The notes beneath the pieces were generated by a model. That model made no database searches, was not told the DNA's origin, and saw nothing but the letters and a program-made list of their open reading frames with translations. A program made the position numbers and the translations under genes. Positions 1 to 8,005 of a stretch of DNA of 36,395 bases are shown one piece after another. Each line of letters opens with the position of its first letter. Positions within the stretch are counted from its first letter, which is position 1. This stretch comes from Saprospiraceae bacterium (GTDB taxonomy: Bacteria > Bacteroidota > Bacteroidia > Chitinophagales > Saprospiraceae): NCBI GenBank assembly GCA_027488855.1, contig JAIYAV010000008.1, forward strand, positions 1 through 36,395, read 5' to 3'.

Positions 1-15
1 AGGGTAACGCGCCAA

Positions 16-50
16 ATTCGTCATTCATCATTCGAACCATTCGTCATTCA
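16..50. repeat. Short 7-bp-period repeat at gene end
   Basis: The 12-mer ATTCGTCATTCA occurs at 16-27 and again at 39-50, with ATTC-initiated units between the copies, giving a roughly 7-bp beat. The second copy runs into the stop codon of the minus-strand gene that ends at 48. It resembles in period, but not exact sequence, the ATTTTTC/ACTTTTC arrays near 3.2 kb and 19.4 kb. Confidence 0.5.
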
Positions 51-1154
51 CAAAAACCGCTTCAGCCCATTCACCAACCGGTCCGGCAATTCCCCCTGTG
101 AAGCCAACTTATAGTCATTGTACGAACAGGGAATCAGCCGATGCCGCTGTTGTTGTTTGCTCGTTTTGACGGGCACCTGGAGCCACCAGCGCCCGCTGCG
201 TTGGCTTTTCCAGAAAGTAACTGTAAAATCCAGGGATTTTACCTCCACGATGTATTCGGTAAGGCCCTCAGTGCTGATTGGGAAATCTCCTTTGCGGTGG
301 CTTAGGCCATCGAGAAAGTACCAGATCATTTGCGCCAGTACGTTGGCGGTTTGGGCTTTGCGATCCAGAGAGGCTTTGTAGCCAAAAATACCGAAAGACT
401 TCACTTTTTCACTCATCCCACCGTAGCGGCAAAGCTGGCAAATTTCCTCAACGCTAAAGCCGCTGGGGCTGGGGTTTTCCTGTCCGGGGGCTTCACTTTG
501 TTTGAGCGCGGCTACCTGGCAACCCAACAAATCGGCATCGCGGATGATGGGCTCCACTTCCGCCAAATTTGCCCGGGCAGTACCCAGTCGGATGTAATCG
601 AAGTGCAATTCATCCATCAAACGGTAGGTAGCTGGCAGGGTGAAATGGGTTTGGCAACCAATGATGCCGAGGTGAAAGAGTTTGGATTTTTTTTGAAAAA
701 CAATCTCGTTGAACAGATCGGGTTGTTTGTTTTCGGTAGGTACACTCAGGCGGATGAGTTCATCCATTGCCACCATGTTGATGTGTTGCAACTCGTGCTG
801 TAAGCCCTTGTATTGAATTTGCATCAACGCAGGATCGGAACCAACGATGATGGGCAAAATATTGCTCTCGTGCAATTCAATCAGCACGGGCATAATGAAC
901 TCGGCAGTGCATTTTCGGATGGTGCCCAGATCGGCGATATGCAAGCCTTCGAAGGGAAAGCTCATGGTATACAAGGCTTTGCGCAAGGCGATGCCTTCTT
1001 TTTCGTTCAAACAAACCAAGGCAATTTGAATCCCTTTCAAATCGGGAAAATCAGTTTCCGTATGGAGGTGCAGTCGCGACCCTAAGTGCTCTACATCCAG
1101 ATCGGGTAGGGATAGTGCAGTGAGGTTGACTGGGCTAAGCCAATTGTCGAGCAT
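48..1154 (-). CDS. Arginase/formimidoylglutamase-fold protein, metal site degenerate
   Basis: A 368-residue protein whose layout follows the arginase/agmatinase/formimidoylglutamase (ureohydrolase) family, which normally hydrolyses guanidino or formimidoyl groups with two Mn ions. The family landmarks can be traced, but the ligands are replaced. The GGDHS position reads VGSDPALM (about residue 104), the DAHxD position reads VAMDELI (about 128), and the SxDxDxxDPxxAPG position reads LLGCQVAALKQSEAPG (about 212-227). The protein is therefore probably not an active ureohydrolase and may be a structural or regulatory paralogue. Such divergent arginase-like proteins are often annotated as formimidoylglutamase in Bacteroidota. 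The gene stands alone and no histidine-degradation genes are near it. The start at 1154 is the first good methionine. Family assignment is fairly secure; function is unknown. Confidence 0.7.
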   Translation of the reverse strand: MLDNWLSPVNLTALSLPDLDVEHLGSRLHLHTETDFPDLKGIQIALVCLNEKEGIALRKALYTMSFPFEGLHIADLGTIRKCTAEFIMPVLIELHESNILPIIVGSDPALMQIQYKGLQHELQHINMVAMDELIRLSVPTENKQPDLFNEIVFQKKSKLFHLGIIGCQTHFTLPATYRLMDELHFDYIRLGTARANLAEVEPIIRDADLLGCQVAALKQSEAPGQENPSPSGFSVEEICQLCRYGGMSEKVKSFGIFGYKASLDRKAQTANVLAQMIWYFLDGLSHRKGDFPISTEGLTEYIVEVKSLDFTVTFWKSQRSGRWWLQVPVKTSKQQQRHRLIPCSYNDYKLASQGELPDRLVNGLKRFL

Positions 1155-1628
1155 AAAACACAGTTGAAGTATAGATACAGTAAGGACGGAAAGTTACAAA
1201 GGGATCACAGATTAGTGCATTTTAATGCGATAAAAAGTGACTTTTACAAAAAAATGAGTATAAATAAGAAAAATATCTGTTGTATCAGCGTTTCAACAGT
1301 TAGGAAACCTTGGTTAGCGATGAAATAAGCCTTATTTTTGCCAGATTAGCAGAGTTTAGTCATTTTTTGGTTATTTTATACCTAAAATGTGGTACTCCTG
1401 CTGGTTCGGCTCGAAAACCTTTCACAAAAAATTTACCTTCGCATAACGTGGAGAGGTGAAAGCCGTGTGTTTTTTCCAAATCATGATGCTCACCTTTGCC
1501 GTATTGCCTGGTTTCTTTCACTTGCTTTGGAACGTTTTTACGCCGCACGACGGTTGTATGGATCGTTATGATAACAAATTCAAAAACCGATATAATCCCA
1601 ATACTTAACTGATTTAATATCCAAAACC
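1155..1628. other. 474-bp intergenic region, divergent
   Basis: This gap separates the divergent arginase-fold gene and the OmpA-family gene. It holds one good Bacteroidota-type promoter (1310-1340, plus) and otherwise AT-rich sequence. Small open frames on both strands between 1360 and 1571 have no recognisable domain or signal peptide, so I do not call a gene. Confidence 0.6.
1310..1340 (+). promoter_or_regulatory. Candidate promoter TTG-N20-TATTTTTG
   Basis: TTG at 1310-1312 is followed after 20 nt by TATTTTTG at 1333-1340, matching the Bacteroidota primary-sigma pattern (TTG or TTTG, 19-20 nt, TAnnTTTG). It points toward the OmpA-family gene but would leave a leader of about 280 nt. Confidence 0.45.
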
Positions 1629-3206
1629 ATGCAAAAACGTACTATGTTGTTGTTCCTCCTGATATTCTGCACCGGATTGGTTTGGGGGCAGGATGCGATC
1701 GAATCTACAGAGGAAAAAGCAAAAACTGAAAAACCAGCCAAAAGAAAGGGCGATAAGGAGCCCAAAGAAAAGGCTGAAAAACCCGTGAAAGAAGAGAAAG
1801 AAAAACCCAAAACCTCGGGTTTGGCGATACCGAAGAACATGTTTGAAATTGGGGTGAATGGGGGGGCTGCAATCCTGGGTGGAGATGCCGCCATTAAACC
1901 CTCATATGGAGTAGGCTTACACTTTCGTAAAGCGCTTGATTACGTTTTTTCCTTACGCGGCGACTTCTTGTACGCTGATTTGAAAGGGATGAACGATCCC
2001 AATACCAATGTCAATCGCGAGTACCAAACCACCTGGATGTCGGGAACCGTTTATGGCGTAATGTCACTGAACAGCTTGCGTTGGGACAAACCAGTCCGTG
2101 GAACCAATCTTTATTTCATGGCGGGAGGCGGTTTGAATGCCTTCGAAGCCAACCGAATCGAAGATGGAACTGAGCCCAGAAATGAAGTATTGAAAAAAGG
2201 ATTTTTGGACATCAGCGAAGGTACTCATATCGCCATGGGAGGAGGGATTTCTTTCCGTTTGGGTAAAAAAGTGAACATCGGAATTGAGGAACAAGCCATG
2301 ATGGTGATGGGCGGTTATGCCGACCGAGTAGACAACATCGCCTCAGGAAAATCTACTTTCCGCGACGTTATATCTTTTACCAACCTCAGCATCAACTTCA
2401 ACCTCGGCAGTGCCTCCAGCCAAACCGAGCCGCTCTACTGGATCAACCCAATGGACGGGGTATTGAATTCCATTGACGAAAAAATCAACCAACGTACCTC
2501 TGGTTTGATCAAAGATGAAGACGGTGACGGCGTTCTTGATGCCATCGACCAGGATCCCAATACACCAGCAGGAGCTATGGTAGATACTAAAGGTCGTACC
2601 CTCGATTCTGACCGCGATGGCGTGCCTGATCACATCGACAAAGAGCCTTTCTACATGCCGCAGGCCAATGAAAAGGTGGATGAAACCGGCGTTGTGACCA
2701 ATCCACAAGCTGGTGGCCCTGGGCGTCCCGGTAACGGTGGCGGTGGCGTTACTGAAGAACGGGTGAAAGAATTGATCGATCAAGCTTTGCAGAATTACCA
2801 AATTACTGACAATCGCTCTAGCGCTGCAGAATGGTTTTTGCCGATGTTGCATTTCCCCAGTTCAACTGCCGTGATCAAATACTCTGATTATGGCAACCTG
2901 GCAGGAGTAGGCCGGATGATGAAAGCCAACCCGAACATCCGCCTGGTTGTTACTGGCTTTACGGATTCTACAGGCTCAGAAAGTGCCAACAATCAATTGT
3001 CCTATGATCGCGCTAAGAATGTCATCGAACACCTCGTGACCAGCCATGGTGTTCCACGTGGTCGCTTCGTATTGCAATGGAAGGGCTCTGCCGATAACTT
3101 GGTTCCAACCAGCTCCAGCTACATGAACCGCCGCGCTGAATTCCGCATTGCGGGCCCTGGCGATGTTGAGCAAGAAGCTCCTGCTCCGAAGGAAGGGGGA
3201 TATTAA
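1629..3206 (+). CDS. OmpA-family outer-membrane protein with TSP3 repeats
   Basis: A 525-residue envelope protein. A signal peptide (about 1-20, ending VWG/Q) is followed by a Lys/Glu-rich charged linker (about 25-58) and a beta-barrel-like region (about 60-255). Next come two Asp-rich thrombospondin type-3-like calcium repeats (DEDGDGVLDAIDQDP and DSDRDGVPDHIDKEP, about 297-340), a Gly-rich spacer, and a C-terminal OmpA domain (about 405-510). The last carries the peptidoglycan-binding signature region (GFTDSTGS...LSYDRAKNV...NRRAEFRI). In Bacteroidota such proteins anchor the outer membrane to the cell wall. The gene is monocistronic and converges on the SusD gene across a bidirectional terminator. 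The start is followed directly by the signal peptide. Confidence 0.88.
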   Translation: MQKRTMLLFLLIFCTGLVWGQDAIESTEEKAKTEKPAKRKGDKEPKEKAEKPVKEEKEKPKTSGLAIPKNMFEIGVNGGAAILGGDAAIKPSYGVGLHFRKALDYVFSLRGDFLYADLKGMNDPNTNVNREYQTTWMSGTVYGVMSLNSLRWDKPVRGTNLYFMAGGGLNAFEANRIEDGTEPRNEVLKKGFLDISEGTHIAMGGGISFRLGKKVNIGIEEQAMMVMGGYADRVDNIASGKSTFRDVISFTNLSINFNLGSASSQTEPLYWINPMDGVLNSIDEKINQRTSGLIKDEDGDGVLDAIDQDPNTPAGAMVDTKGRTLDSDRDGVPDHIDKEPFYMPQANEKVDETGVVTNPQAGGPGRPGNGGGGVTEERVKELIDQALQNYQITDNRSSAAEWFLPMLHFPSSTAVIKYSDYGNLAGVGRMMKANPNIRLVVTGFTDSTGSESANNQLSYDRAKNVIEHLVTSHGVPRGRFVLQWKGSADNLVPTSSSYMNRRAEFRIAGPGDVEQEAPAPKEGGY

Positions 3207-3208
3207 TA

Positions 3209-3321
3209 GTGAAAAGTGAGAAGTGAAAAGTGAAAAGTGAAAAATGAAAAAAGCCTCACGCGGGATTAATCCACGTGAGGCTTTTTTCATTTTTCACTTT
3301 TCACTTTTCACTTTTCACTTT
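3209..3321. repeat. Mirrored heptamer arrays flanking a hairpin
   Basis: Left of the hairpin, copies of the 7-mer GTGAAAA (with variants) run from 3209 to about 3250. Right of it the reverse-complement array (TTTTCAC) runs from about 3288 to 3321. The whole 113-bp block is one long imperfect palindrome centred on the terminator stem at 3253-3281. The right array touches the stop codon of the SusD gene. A closely similar arrangement with ATTTTTC units lies at 19359-19465. Confidence 0.8.
3247..3287. terminator. Bidirectional intrinsic terminator
   Basis: GCCTCACG (3253-3260) pairs with CGTGAGGC (3274-3281). The loop itself contains the palindrome GGATTAATCC (3263-3272). A-rich sequence on the left and CTTTTTT on the right give a U-tract in either direction. 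It serves the OmpA-family gene on the plus strand and the SusC1-SusD1 operon on the minus strand. Confidence 0.85.
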
Positions 3322-4758
3322 TTAGTATCCCGTATTCTGTGGCAGTGCTGCCCCCAAGTCGATTTCCCGGGTTGGGATAGGTAAAACCACCTTTGGGTCA
3401 CCTGGTTTGGAAATAGCAGCAGTCGCTCCAGTAGTACGCAGTGGAAGACCATTGCGCAACAAGTCCATTCTGCGATGGCCTTCAAAAGCCAATTCCAGGC
3501 GGCGCTCGTTTAGAATAGCCGTAGTCAGCGCGTTGGCATCTGCAAACTGGGCAGCATCAAATGGGGTCAATCCAGCGCGGGTACGCAGGCGATTGACCAG
3601 CGTAATGGCATCGGCGTTGACTGTTTTGGTACTTTTAACCAGCGCTTCGGCTTTGTTGAGTACCATTTCGGTTACCCGTAGAATGGGAGCGTTGTCTGCG
3701 TTGGTTACACCATCCTTGTACTTGTTGGTGAAGGTTGAACTTACCGTAGTGGCGTCAGTACCGGTAAAAGACAAACTGGTAAAACGTTTGTCTCCCGTAC
3801 CATACGCAGCAATGATGCTTGCCGACATCGGCGCATCACCACGACCACCCCGTGAAGCAGGTAGATGATAACCACCCAAACCTCCCGAACCAGTACGGGA
3901 GTTATCTGTAGCAGTCATCTGAATGGCAAAGATGTCTTCGCTGGTATTGGCATCATAAAAAGTGAAATCAGAAGCAAGTGCATAGAGGTTATTGCCAACC
4001 AAAATGGCGTCGGAATACTGAATTGTTTTGGCCCAATCCCCTTTGTACAAACTGACCCGGCTCAAGAGAGCATTCACGCCACCTTTGGTAGCCCGGCCAC
4101 GGGTTTGGTCAGCAGCTGAGAAATTGTTCACTACATCTGGCAATGCTTCCGTAAGGTCTTTTTCAATTTGAGTATACACCTCAGCAACCGTATTGCGGGC
4201 TGGCTTGACAATGTCACCGACTAAAGCACCACCTGTAAGTACCAATGGAACACCCGGCGTATTGCCATTATTGACCTGAAAGGGTTGTCCCCACAGGTTC
4301 ACCAATTGCAAATAGGTCAGTGCTCTGACGAATTTTGCTTCAGCAATGAATTGTTTGCGTTCAGCATCAGTAAAACCTGGATCTACTACACCTGGTACAT
4401 TGTCAATGACTGCATTGGCAGCAAGAATGGCGAAGTAGTGGGCTGACCACATCCCCTGGACGTTGGCATTGCTCGCAATGGTAACGTAGTTGTTGATTTC
4501 CTGAAGGGTAGGAAAAGAACCAACGAAGCGCACATTGTCGGTCATGTATTCGCTGATCACAAAGGAAAGACCGCCAAAAACGTCCAAACTTTGAGTCGCA
4601 CTATAAGCTCCCAATAAGGCCGCTTGTGCCCCAGCTTCGTTGCTGAAAGTCACTGTTGGCGAAAGTGATTGTTCGGGCTCAATGGCCAATTCACTGTCGC
4701 AAGCGCTGAAGGCAAAAAACAGGGCAATCAGCGATATATATTTAGCAAATATTTTCAT
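3322..4758 (-). CDS. SusD/RagB-family nutrient-binding outer-membrane lipoprotein (pair 1)
   Basis: A 478-residue surface lipoprotein. The N-terminus is a lipoprotein signal with lipobox FSAC (Cys20). The body shows SusD features: an N-terminal helical region with AQAALLGAYSATQ, the TPR-like EAKFVRALTYLQLVNLWG segment (about 140-155), and a C-terminal ILNERRLELAFEGHRRMDLLRNG block that is very typical of the family. It would sit as the lid on the SusC-type transporter encoded just upstream (21-bp gap, same strand). Ligand specificity cannot be read from the sequence, and no glycan-degrading enzyme is encoded nearby. Confidence 0.93.
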   Translation of the reverse strand: MKIFAKYISLIALFFAFSACDSELAIEPEQSLSPTVTFSNEAGAQAALLGAYSATQSLDVFGGLSFVISEYMTDNVRFVGSFPTLQEINNYVTIASNANVQGMWSAHYFAILAANAVIDNVPGVVDPGFTDAERKQFIAEAKFVRALTYLQLVNLWGQPFQVNNGNTPGVPLVLTGGALVGDIVKPARNTVAEVYTQIEKDLTEALPDVVNNFSAADQTRGRATKGGVNALLSRVSLYKGDWAKTIQYSDAILVGNNLYALASDFTFYDANTSEDIFAIQMTATDNSRTGSGGLGGYHLPASRGGRGDAPMSASIIAAYGTGDKRFTSLSFTGTDATTVSSTFTNKYKDGVTNADNAPILRVTEMVLNKAEALVKSTKTVNADAITLVNRLRTRAGLTPFDAAQFADANALTTAILNERRLELAFEGHRRMDLLRNGLPLRTTGATAAISKPGDPKVVLPIPTREIDLGAALPQNTGY

Positions 4759-4779
4759 TCTACTTGTGTTTTAGAGTAA

Positions 4780-7734
4780 TTAAAACGTGATGTTCAAACC
4801 GCCAGTAATCATCTTGGCTTGTGGAGGCGTAAAGAAGGATTGTCCTTGGCGGAGGTTGGCGTTACCAGCATCAGCAATTTCGGGGTCCTGGCCACGGCCT
4901 TCCCATCCTTCTGCCCGCAGTGTCCACAGGTTTTGTCCCATTACATACAAGCGTACACTCTGGAATGCTTTGGTTTTCAACTGGCTGCCCTTCAGCGTAT
5001 AGCCCAAAGAGATATTGCGCAAACGAATGAAAGAACCATCCAAGAGGTGAAGGGTAGAAGCCTGGCTGAATACGTTGCGAGTTGCACTGGTTGCAGCAGG
5101 GAAAGCTGCATCGCGGTTGCTCTCAGTCCAATAATCCGCTACTCTACGCGCATAGTTGAAACCACCAATCGGGTTTTCAGTAAAGGTCAAATCACCCAGG
5201 TAAATGGAGCTGCCATAAGTGAAGTTGAAGAACACGTTGAAATCAAAACCATTGTAGTTGAAAGTGTTGGAGAAACCACCCGTGAAATCAGGAATAGCGT
5301 CGCCCACAATAACCCGTTCATTGGGGCTTACTGTATTGATGATGCTGCCGTCACGGGCAATCCACTCGGCGTTGCCGTTGTCTGGATTGATCCCTTTGTA
5401 GGGCACCATGAAGAAGGTATTGATGGAATGGCCAACGATGGCACGTTGTAGGGTTCCGCCTACAAACTGACGTCCTTCGAGGTCTTTGGTAGCATCGGGC
5501 AAGCTCAATACTTCGTTTTGGAGGAAACCAATGTTAAAGTTGGTTTTCCATTCAAATTTTTTGGTCTGAACGTTGACCGTGTTGAGGTTGATGTCCACGC
5601 CACGGTTTTCCATCTCACCCGCGTTGCGGGTAATGCTGGCAAAACCATTCAACAAGGGAAGTGGAATATCCAACAACAAATCTGTGGTTTTCTTTTGGTA
5701 ATAATTGACATCAAGGCTGACCCGGTTGTTCAAAATGGCAATCGAAATACCCAAGTCCAATTGGGTAGTTGTTTCCCATTTCAAGTCAGGGTTGGCAATT
5801 TGAGTAGGGCGCAAACCCGCACCTCCTGAGTAGTCGGATGCAACACCACTACCAAACAGACCCAATGATGGGAAATCACCAATGCGATCGTTACCATTCA
5901 AGCCATAGCTGGCAGTCAACTTCAGTTGGTTGAGGAAGCCCAAACCTTTCATAAATTGCTCTTCGGAAACGACCCATCCACCAGATACAGCCCAGAAGGT
6001 ACCATAACGGTTTTCAGAACCAAAACGGGATGAACCATCACGTCTGACCGAACCTTCCACGATGTAGCGATCCTTGTAGCGGAAGTTGGTCCGTACAAAC
6101 TGGCTGTTCAAAGCCCACTGGCTACGGTTGTTTTGGGTAGAAGTTGGTGTAGCTGCGGATGAAACGTTGCGCAAGGCATCAGAAGAAAAATTCCGACCTT
6201 CCACAAAGGTAAAATCGTACAGCGCCGTCTCAAAGCTAAAACCTGCTACTGCGCCCAACGCCAGGTCACCGAACTGACGATCCAGATTAAGGGTGTTGGT
6301 GGTCAGCCATTTGTTGTCGTCACTCAAACGGTTAGATGCCAAACCACCTGGGGTGTTGACGTTGGCCTGACGAGTGGTTTCCTGAATGTCTACCATATCA
6401 ATGCCCCAGTCAGACTGGGCAAACAAACCAGGTAAAAGGTCTAACTTGAAATAAGTGTTGGCATAAGTACGGTTGGTCACCAATTGGTTGGTGCCCAGTG
6501 CTTCCAGTGCCAGTACGTTGGTGATGAAACCAGTGTTGACATAGTTACCCGTTGCATCAAAAGGTTTTACGGTAGGCAACTGCAAGAAAGCTGAAGTCAG
6601 TGGTGCGAAAGTGTTGTTGTCCGAACCAATCCGGTCATTGACAATCCGGGAAATACCAATGTTGGCCCCAAAGCGGAATTTGTCGGAGAATGTATGGTTA
6701 AAGTTCAAACGACCGTTCATTCGATCCAAATCGTTGCCAATGGCGTAGTTGCTTTGGTTCAAAAAGCTACCCGAAAGATAGTATTGGGTTTTGTCGTTGC
6801 CTCCTGATAGGTTCAAGGTGTAGTTGTTAATACGACCAGTTTGGCGCACTGCTGTAGGCCAATCAAATCCACCCTCGCCAGGAACAGTTACATTGGCGTA
6901 AGCTTTGCGATAAGCCCGGTAATCATCCGCGTTCATCATGTCCAATACAAAAGTAGGCTCAGAAGTACCTGTGAAATAATCAAAATTCACGGTGTTGGTA
7001 CCTGCCTTCCCTTTTTTGGTAGTGATCAAAATGACCCCGTTGGCTCCCCGTGAGCCATAAATTGCAGTGGCACCAGCATCTTTCAACACCGTCATCGAAG
7101 CAATGTCATTGGGGTTGATGTCATTCAAAGGGTTCAAACCCGCCCCAGCACCTTGCGCTGCTGAATAATCGCGGTCGTTGAGCGGAACCCCATCAATTAC
7201 AAACAGTGGGTTACCACCTGCGTTGATTGAGGATGGGCCACGAACCCGGATAGCTGCTGCGGAACCCAATACACCCGACATGTTGGTCATTTGGACCCCG
7301 GCTACTTGGCCTTGTAATAGTTGTTGTGGCCCCAACAATGGTACGTTCTTGATGTTTTCAGCAGTTACCGTACCAATACTTTGCACCCTGAAACGATTGC
7401 TTTGGGTACCATAAGCAACTACCACGGTTTCGTCCAGACCAATTGCGTCCGTTTGCATGACGATGGTGAGGGTCGTTTCATTGCCAAGTGTAACTTCCTG
7501 GGCTTTAAAACCCGTGTAGGAAACTTGTAAGATGTTGGAGCCTTCCGGAATGGCCAATGTAAAACTTCCTTCAATGTCGGTAATGGTGCCTTTTACGGTG
7601 CCCTTGACCAAGATAGAAGCCCCAATCAGCGCTTCTCCATTGTCATCCGTCACTTTGCCAGTGATGGTTTTTTGCGCCCATAGCGCGGCACTACCCAATA
7701 ATAGGAGTGCAAAGACTAGTGAGAGTTTTTTCAT
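4780..7734 (-). CDS. SusC/RagA-family TonB-dependent outer-membrane transporter (pair 1)
   Basis: A 984-residue transporter. The signal peptide (1-20, ALWA/Q) precedes a carboxypeptidase-D regulatory-like domain (about 22-95, TITGKVTDDNGEALIGASI). A TonB-box-like segment DETVVVAYGTQ (101-111) follows, then the plug (ending near VLKDAGATAIYGSRGANGV) and a long beta-barrel closing with a terminal Phe (GLNITF). I chose the start at 7734 because the signal peptide begins there; the frame stays open 35 codons further upstream but that stretch has no signal character. It forms an operon with the SusD gene downstream. TonB, ExbB and ExbD lie outside this window. Confidence 0.93.
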   Translation of the reverse strand: MKKLSLVFALLLLGSAALWAQKTITGKVTDDNGEALIGASILVKGTVKGTITDIEGSFTLAIPEGSNILQVSYTGFKAQEVTLGNETTLTIVMQTDAIGLDETVVVAYGTQSNRFRVQSIGTVTAENIKNVPLLGPQQLLQGQVAGVQMTNMSGVLGSAAAIRVRGPSSINAGGNPLFVIDGVPLNDRDYSAAQGAGAGLNPLNDINPNDIASMTVLKDAGATAIYGSRGANGVILITTKKGKAGTNTVNFDYFTGTSEPTFVLDMMNADDYRAYRKAYANVTVPGEGGFDWPTAVRQTGRINNYTLNLSGGNDKTQYYLSGSFLNQSNYAIGNDLDRMNGRLNFNHTFSDKFRFGANIGISRIVNDRIGSDNNTFAPLTSAFLQLPTVKPFDATGNYVNTGFITNVLALEALGTNQLVTNRTYANTYFKLDLLPGLFAQSDWGIDMVDIQETTRQANVNTPGGLASNRLSDDNKWLTTNTLNLDRQFGDLALGAVAGFSFETALYDFTFVEGRNFSSDALRNVSSAATPTSTQNNRSQWALNSQFVRTNFRYKDRYIVEGSVRRDGSSRFGSENRYGTFWAVSGGWVVSEEQFMKGLGFLNQLKLTASYGLNGNDRIGDFPSLGLFGSGVASDYSGGAGLRPTQIANPDLKWETTTQLDLGISIAILNNRVSLDVNYYQKKTTDLLLDIPLPLLNGFASITRNAGEMENRGVDINLNTVNVQTKKFEWKTNFNIGFLQNEVLSLPDATKDLEGRQFVGGTLQRAIVGHSINTFFMVPYKGINPDNGNAEWIARDGSIINTVSPNERVIVGDAIPDFTGGFSNTFNYNGFDFNVFFNFTYGSSIYLGDLTFTENPIGGFNYARRVADYWTESNRDAAFPAATSATRNVFSQASTLHLLDGSFIRLRNISLGYTLKGSQLKTKAFQSVRLYVMGQNLWTLRAEGWEGRGQDPEIADAGNANLRQGQSFFTPPQAKMITGGLNITF

Positions 7735-7852
7735 GAAAAAATTTGGTTTTATGTTGAAATGAAATTTACTCCAGAGTCGCTTTTGGGAATAGAAAATATT
7801 GTGCTTAAAATGAGGAAAGCATGAATGTTGGTTAAACAAGCATTACTGCCAA

Positions 7853-7860
7853 CAAAGATA
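7853..7860 (-). promoter_or_regulatory. Candidate -7 box for SusC1-SusD1 operon
   Basis: On the minus strand this reads TATCTTTG, a perfect TAnnTTTG -7 element, about 120 nt upstream of the SusC1 start. No clear TTG -33 element is present at the usual distance. Instead a 14-bp palindrome (7862-7875) abuts the box on its upstream side. Confidence 0.5.
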
Positions 7861-7861
7861 G

Positions 7862-7875
7862 TGAACAATTGTTCA
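7862..7875. promoter_or_regulatory. 14-bp perfect palindrome, candidate operator
   Basis: TGAACAATTGTTCA is a perfect dyad one base upstream of the SusC1 -7 box. It lies in the spacer between the -33 and -7 positions, where a bound dimer would interfere with polymerase or activate it. The regulator is unknown and no regulator gene is adjacent. Confidence 0.4.
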
Positions 7876-7940
7876 TGGGGAGAAATGGGATTTTGGTCGA
7901 TTTTTTTTCAGCTTACGTAGATGATTTTGGTTTTGACCCA

Positions 7941-7975
7941 TAAAAATAGGGGGTTGAACTTTGTTCAACCCCCTA
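7941..7975 (-). terminator. Intrinsic terminator of SusC2-SusD2 operon
   Basis: A perfect 13-bp stem (TAGGGGGTTGAAC at 7947-7959 with its complement at 7963-7975) closes a TTT loop. On the minus strand the stem is followed by TTTTTA (complement of 7941-7946). It lies about 30 bp past the stop of the SusD2 gene and separates the two SusCD operons. Confidence 0.88.
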
Positions 7976-8005
7976 TCTGATTATTATGAAAAAAATAAAA
8001 ACAAA

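Noticed and set aside
330..1085. Long plus-strand frames opposite the arginase-fold gene
   Set aside because: They are antisense shadows of the minus-strand gene, whose protein shows a coherent fold-family pattern while the plus frames do not.
1360..1571. Small open frames on both strands upstream of the OmpA-family gene
   Set aside because: The 62-residue minus frame and 60-residue plus frame overlap each other, show no signal peptide, domain or promoter placement, and look like chance frames in a leader region.
7735..7839. Upstream extension of SusC1 to 7839
   Set aside because: The extra 35 residues precede a clear signal peptide starting at 7734 and lie in the presumed untranslated leader downstream of the -7 box.
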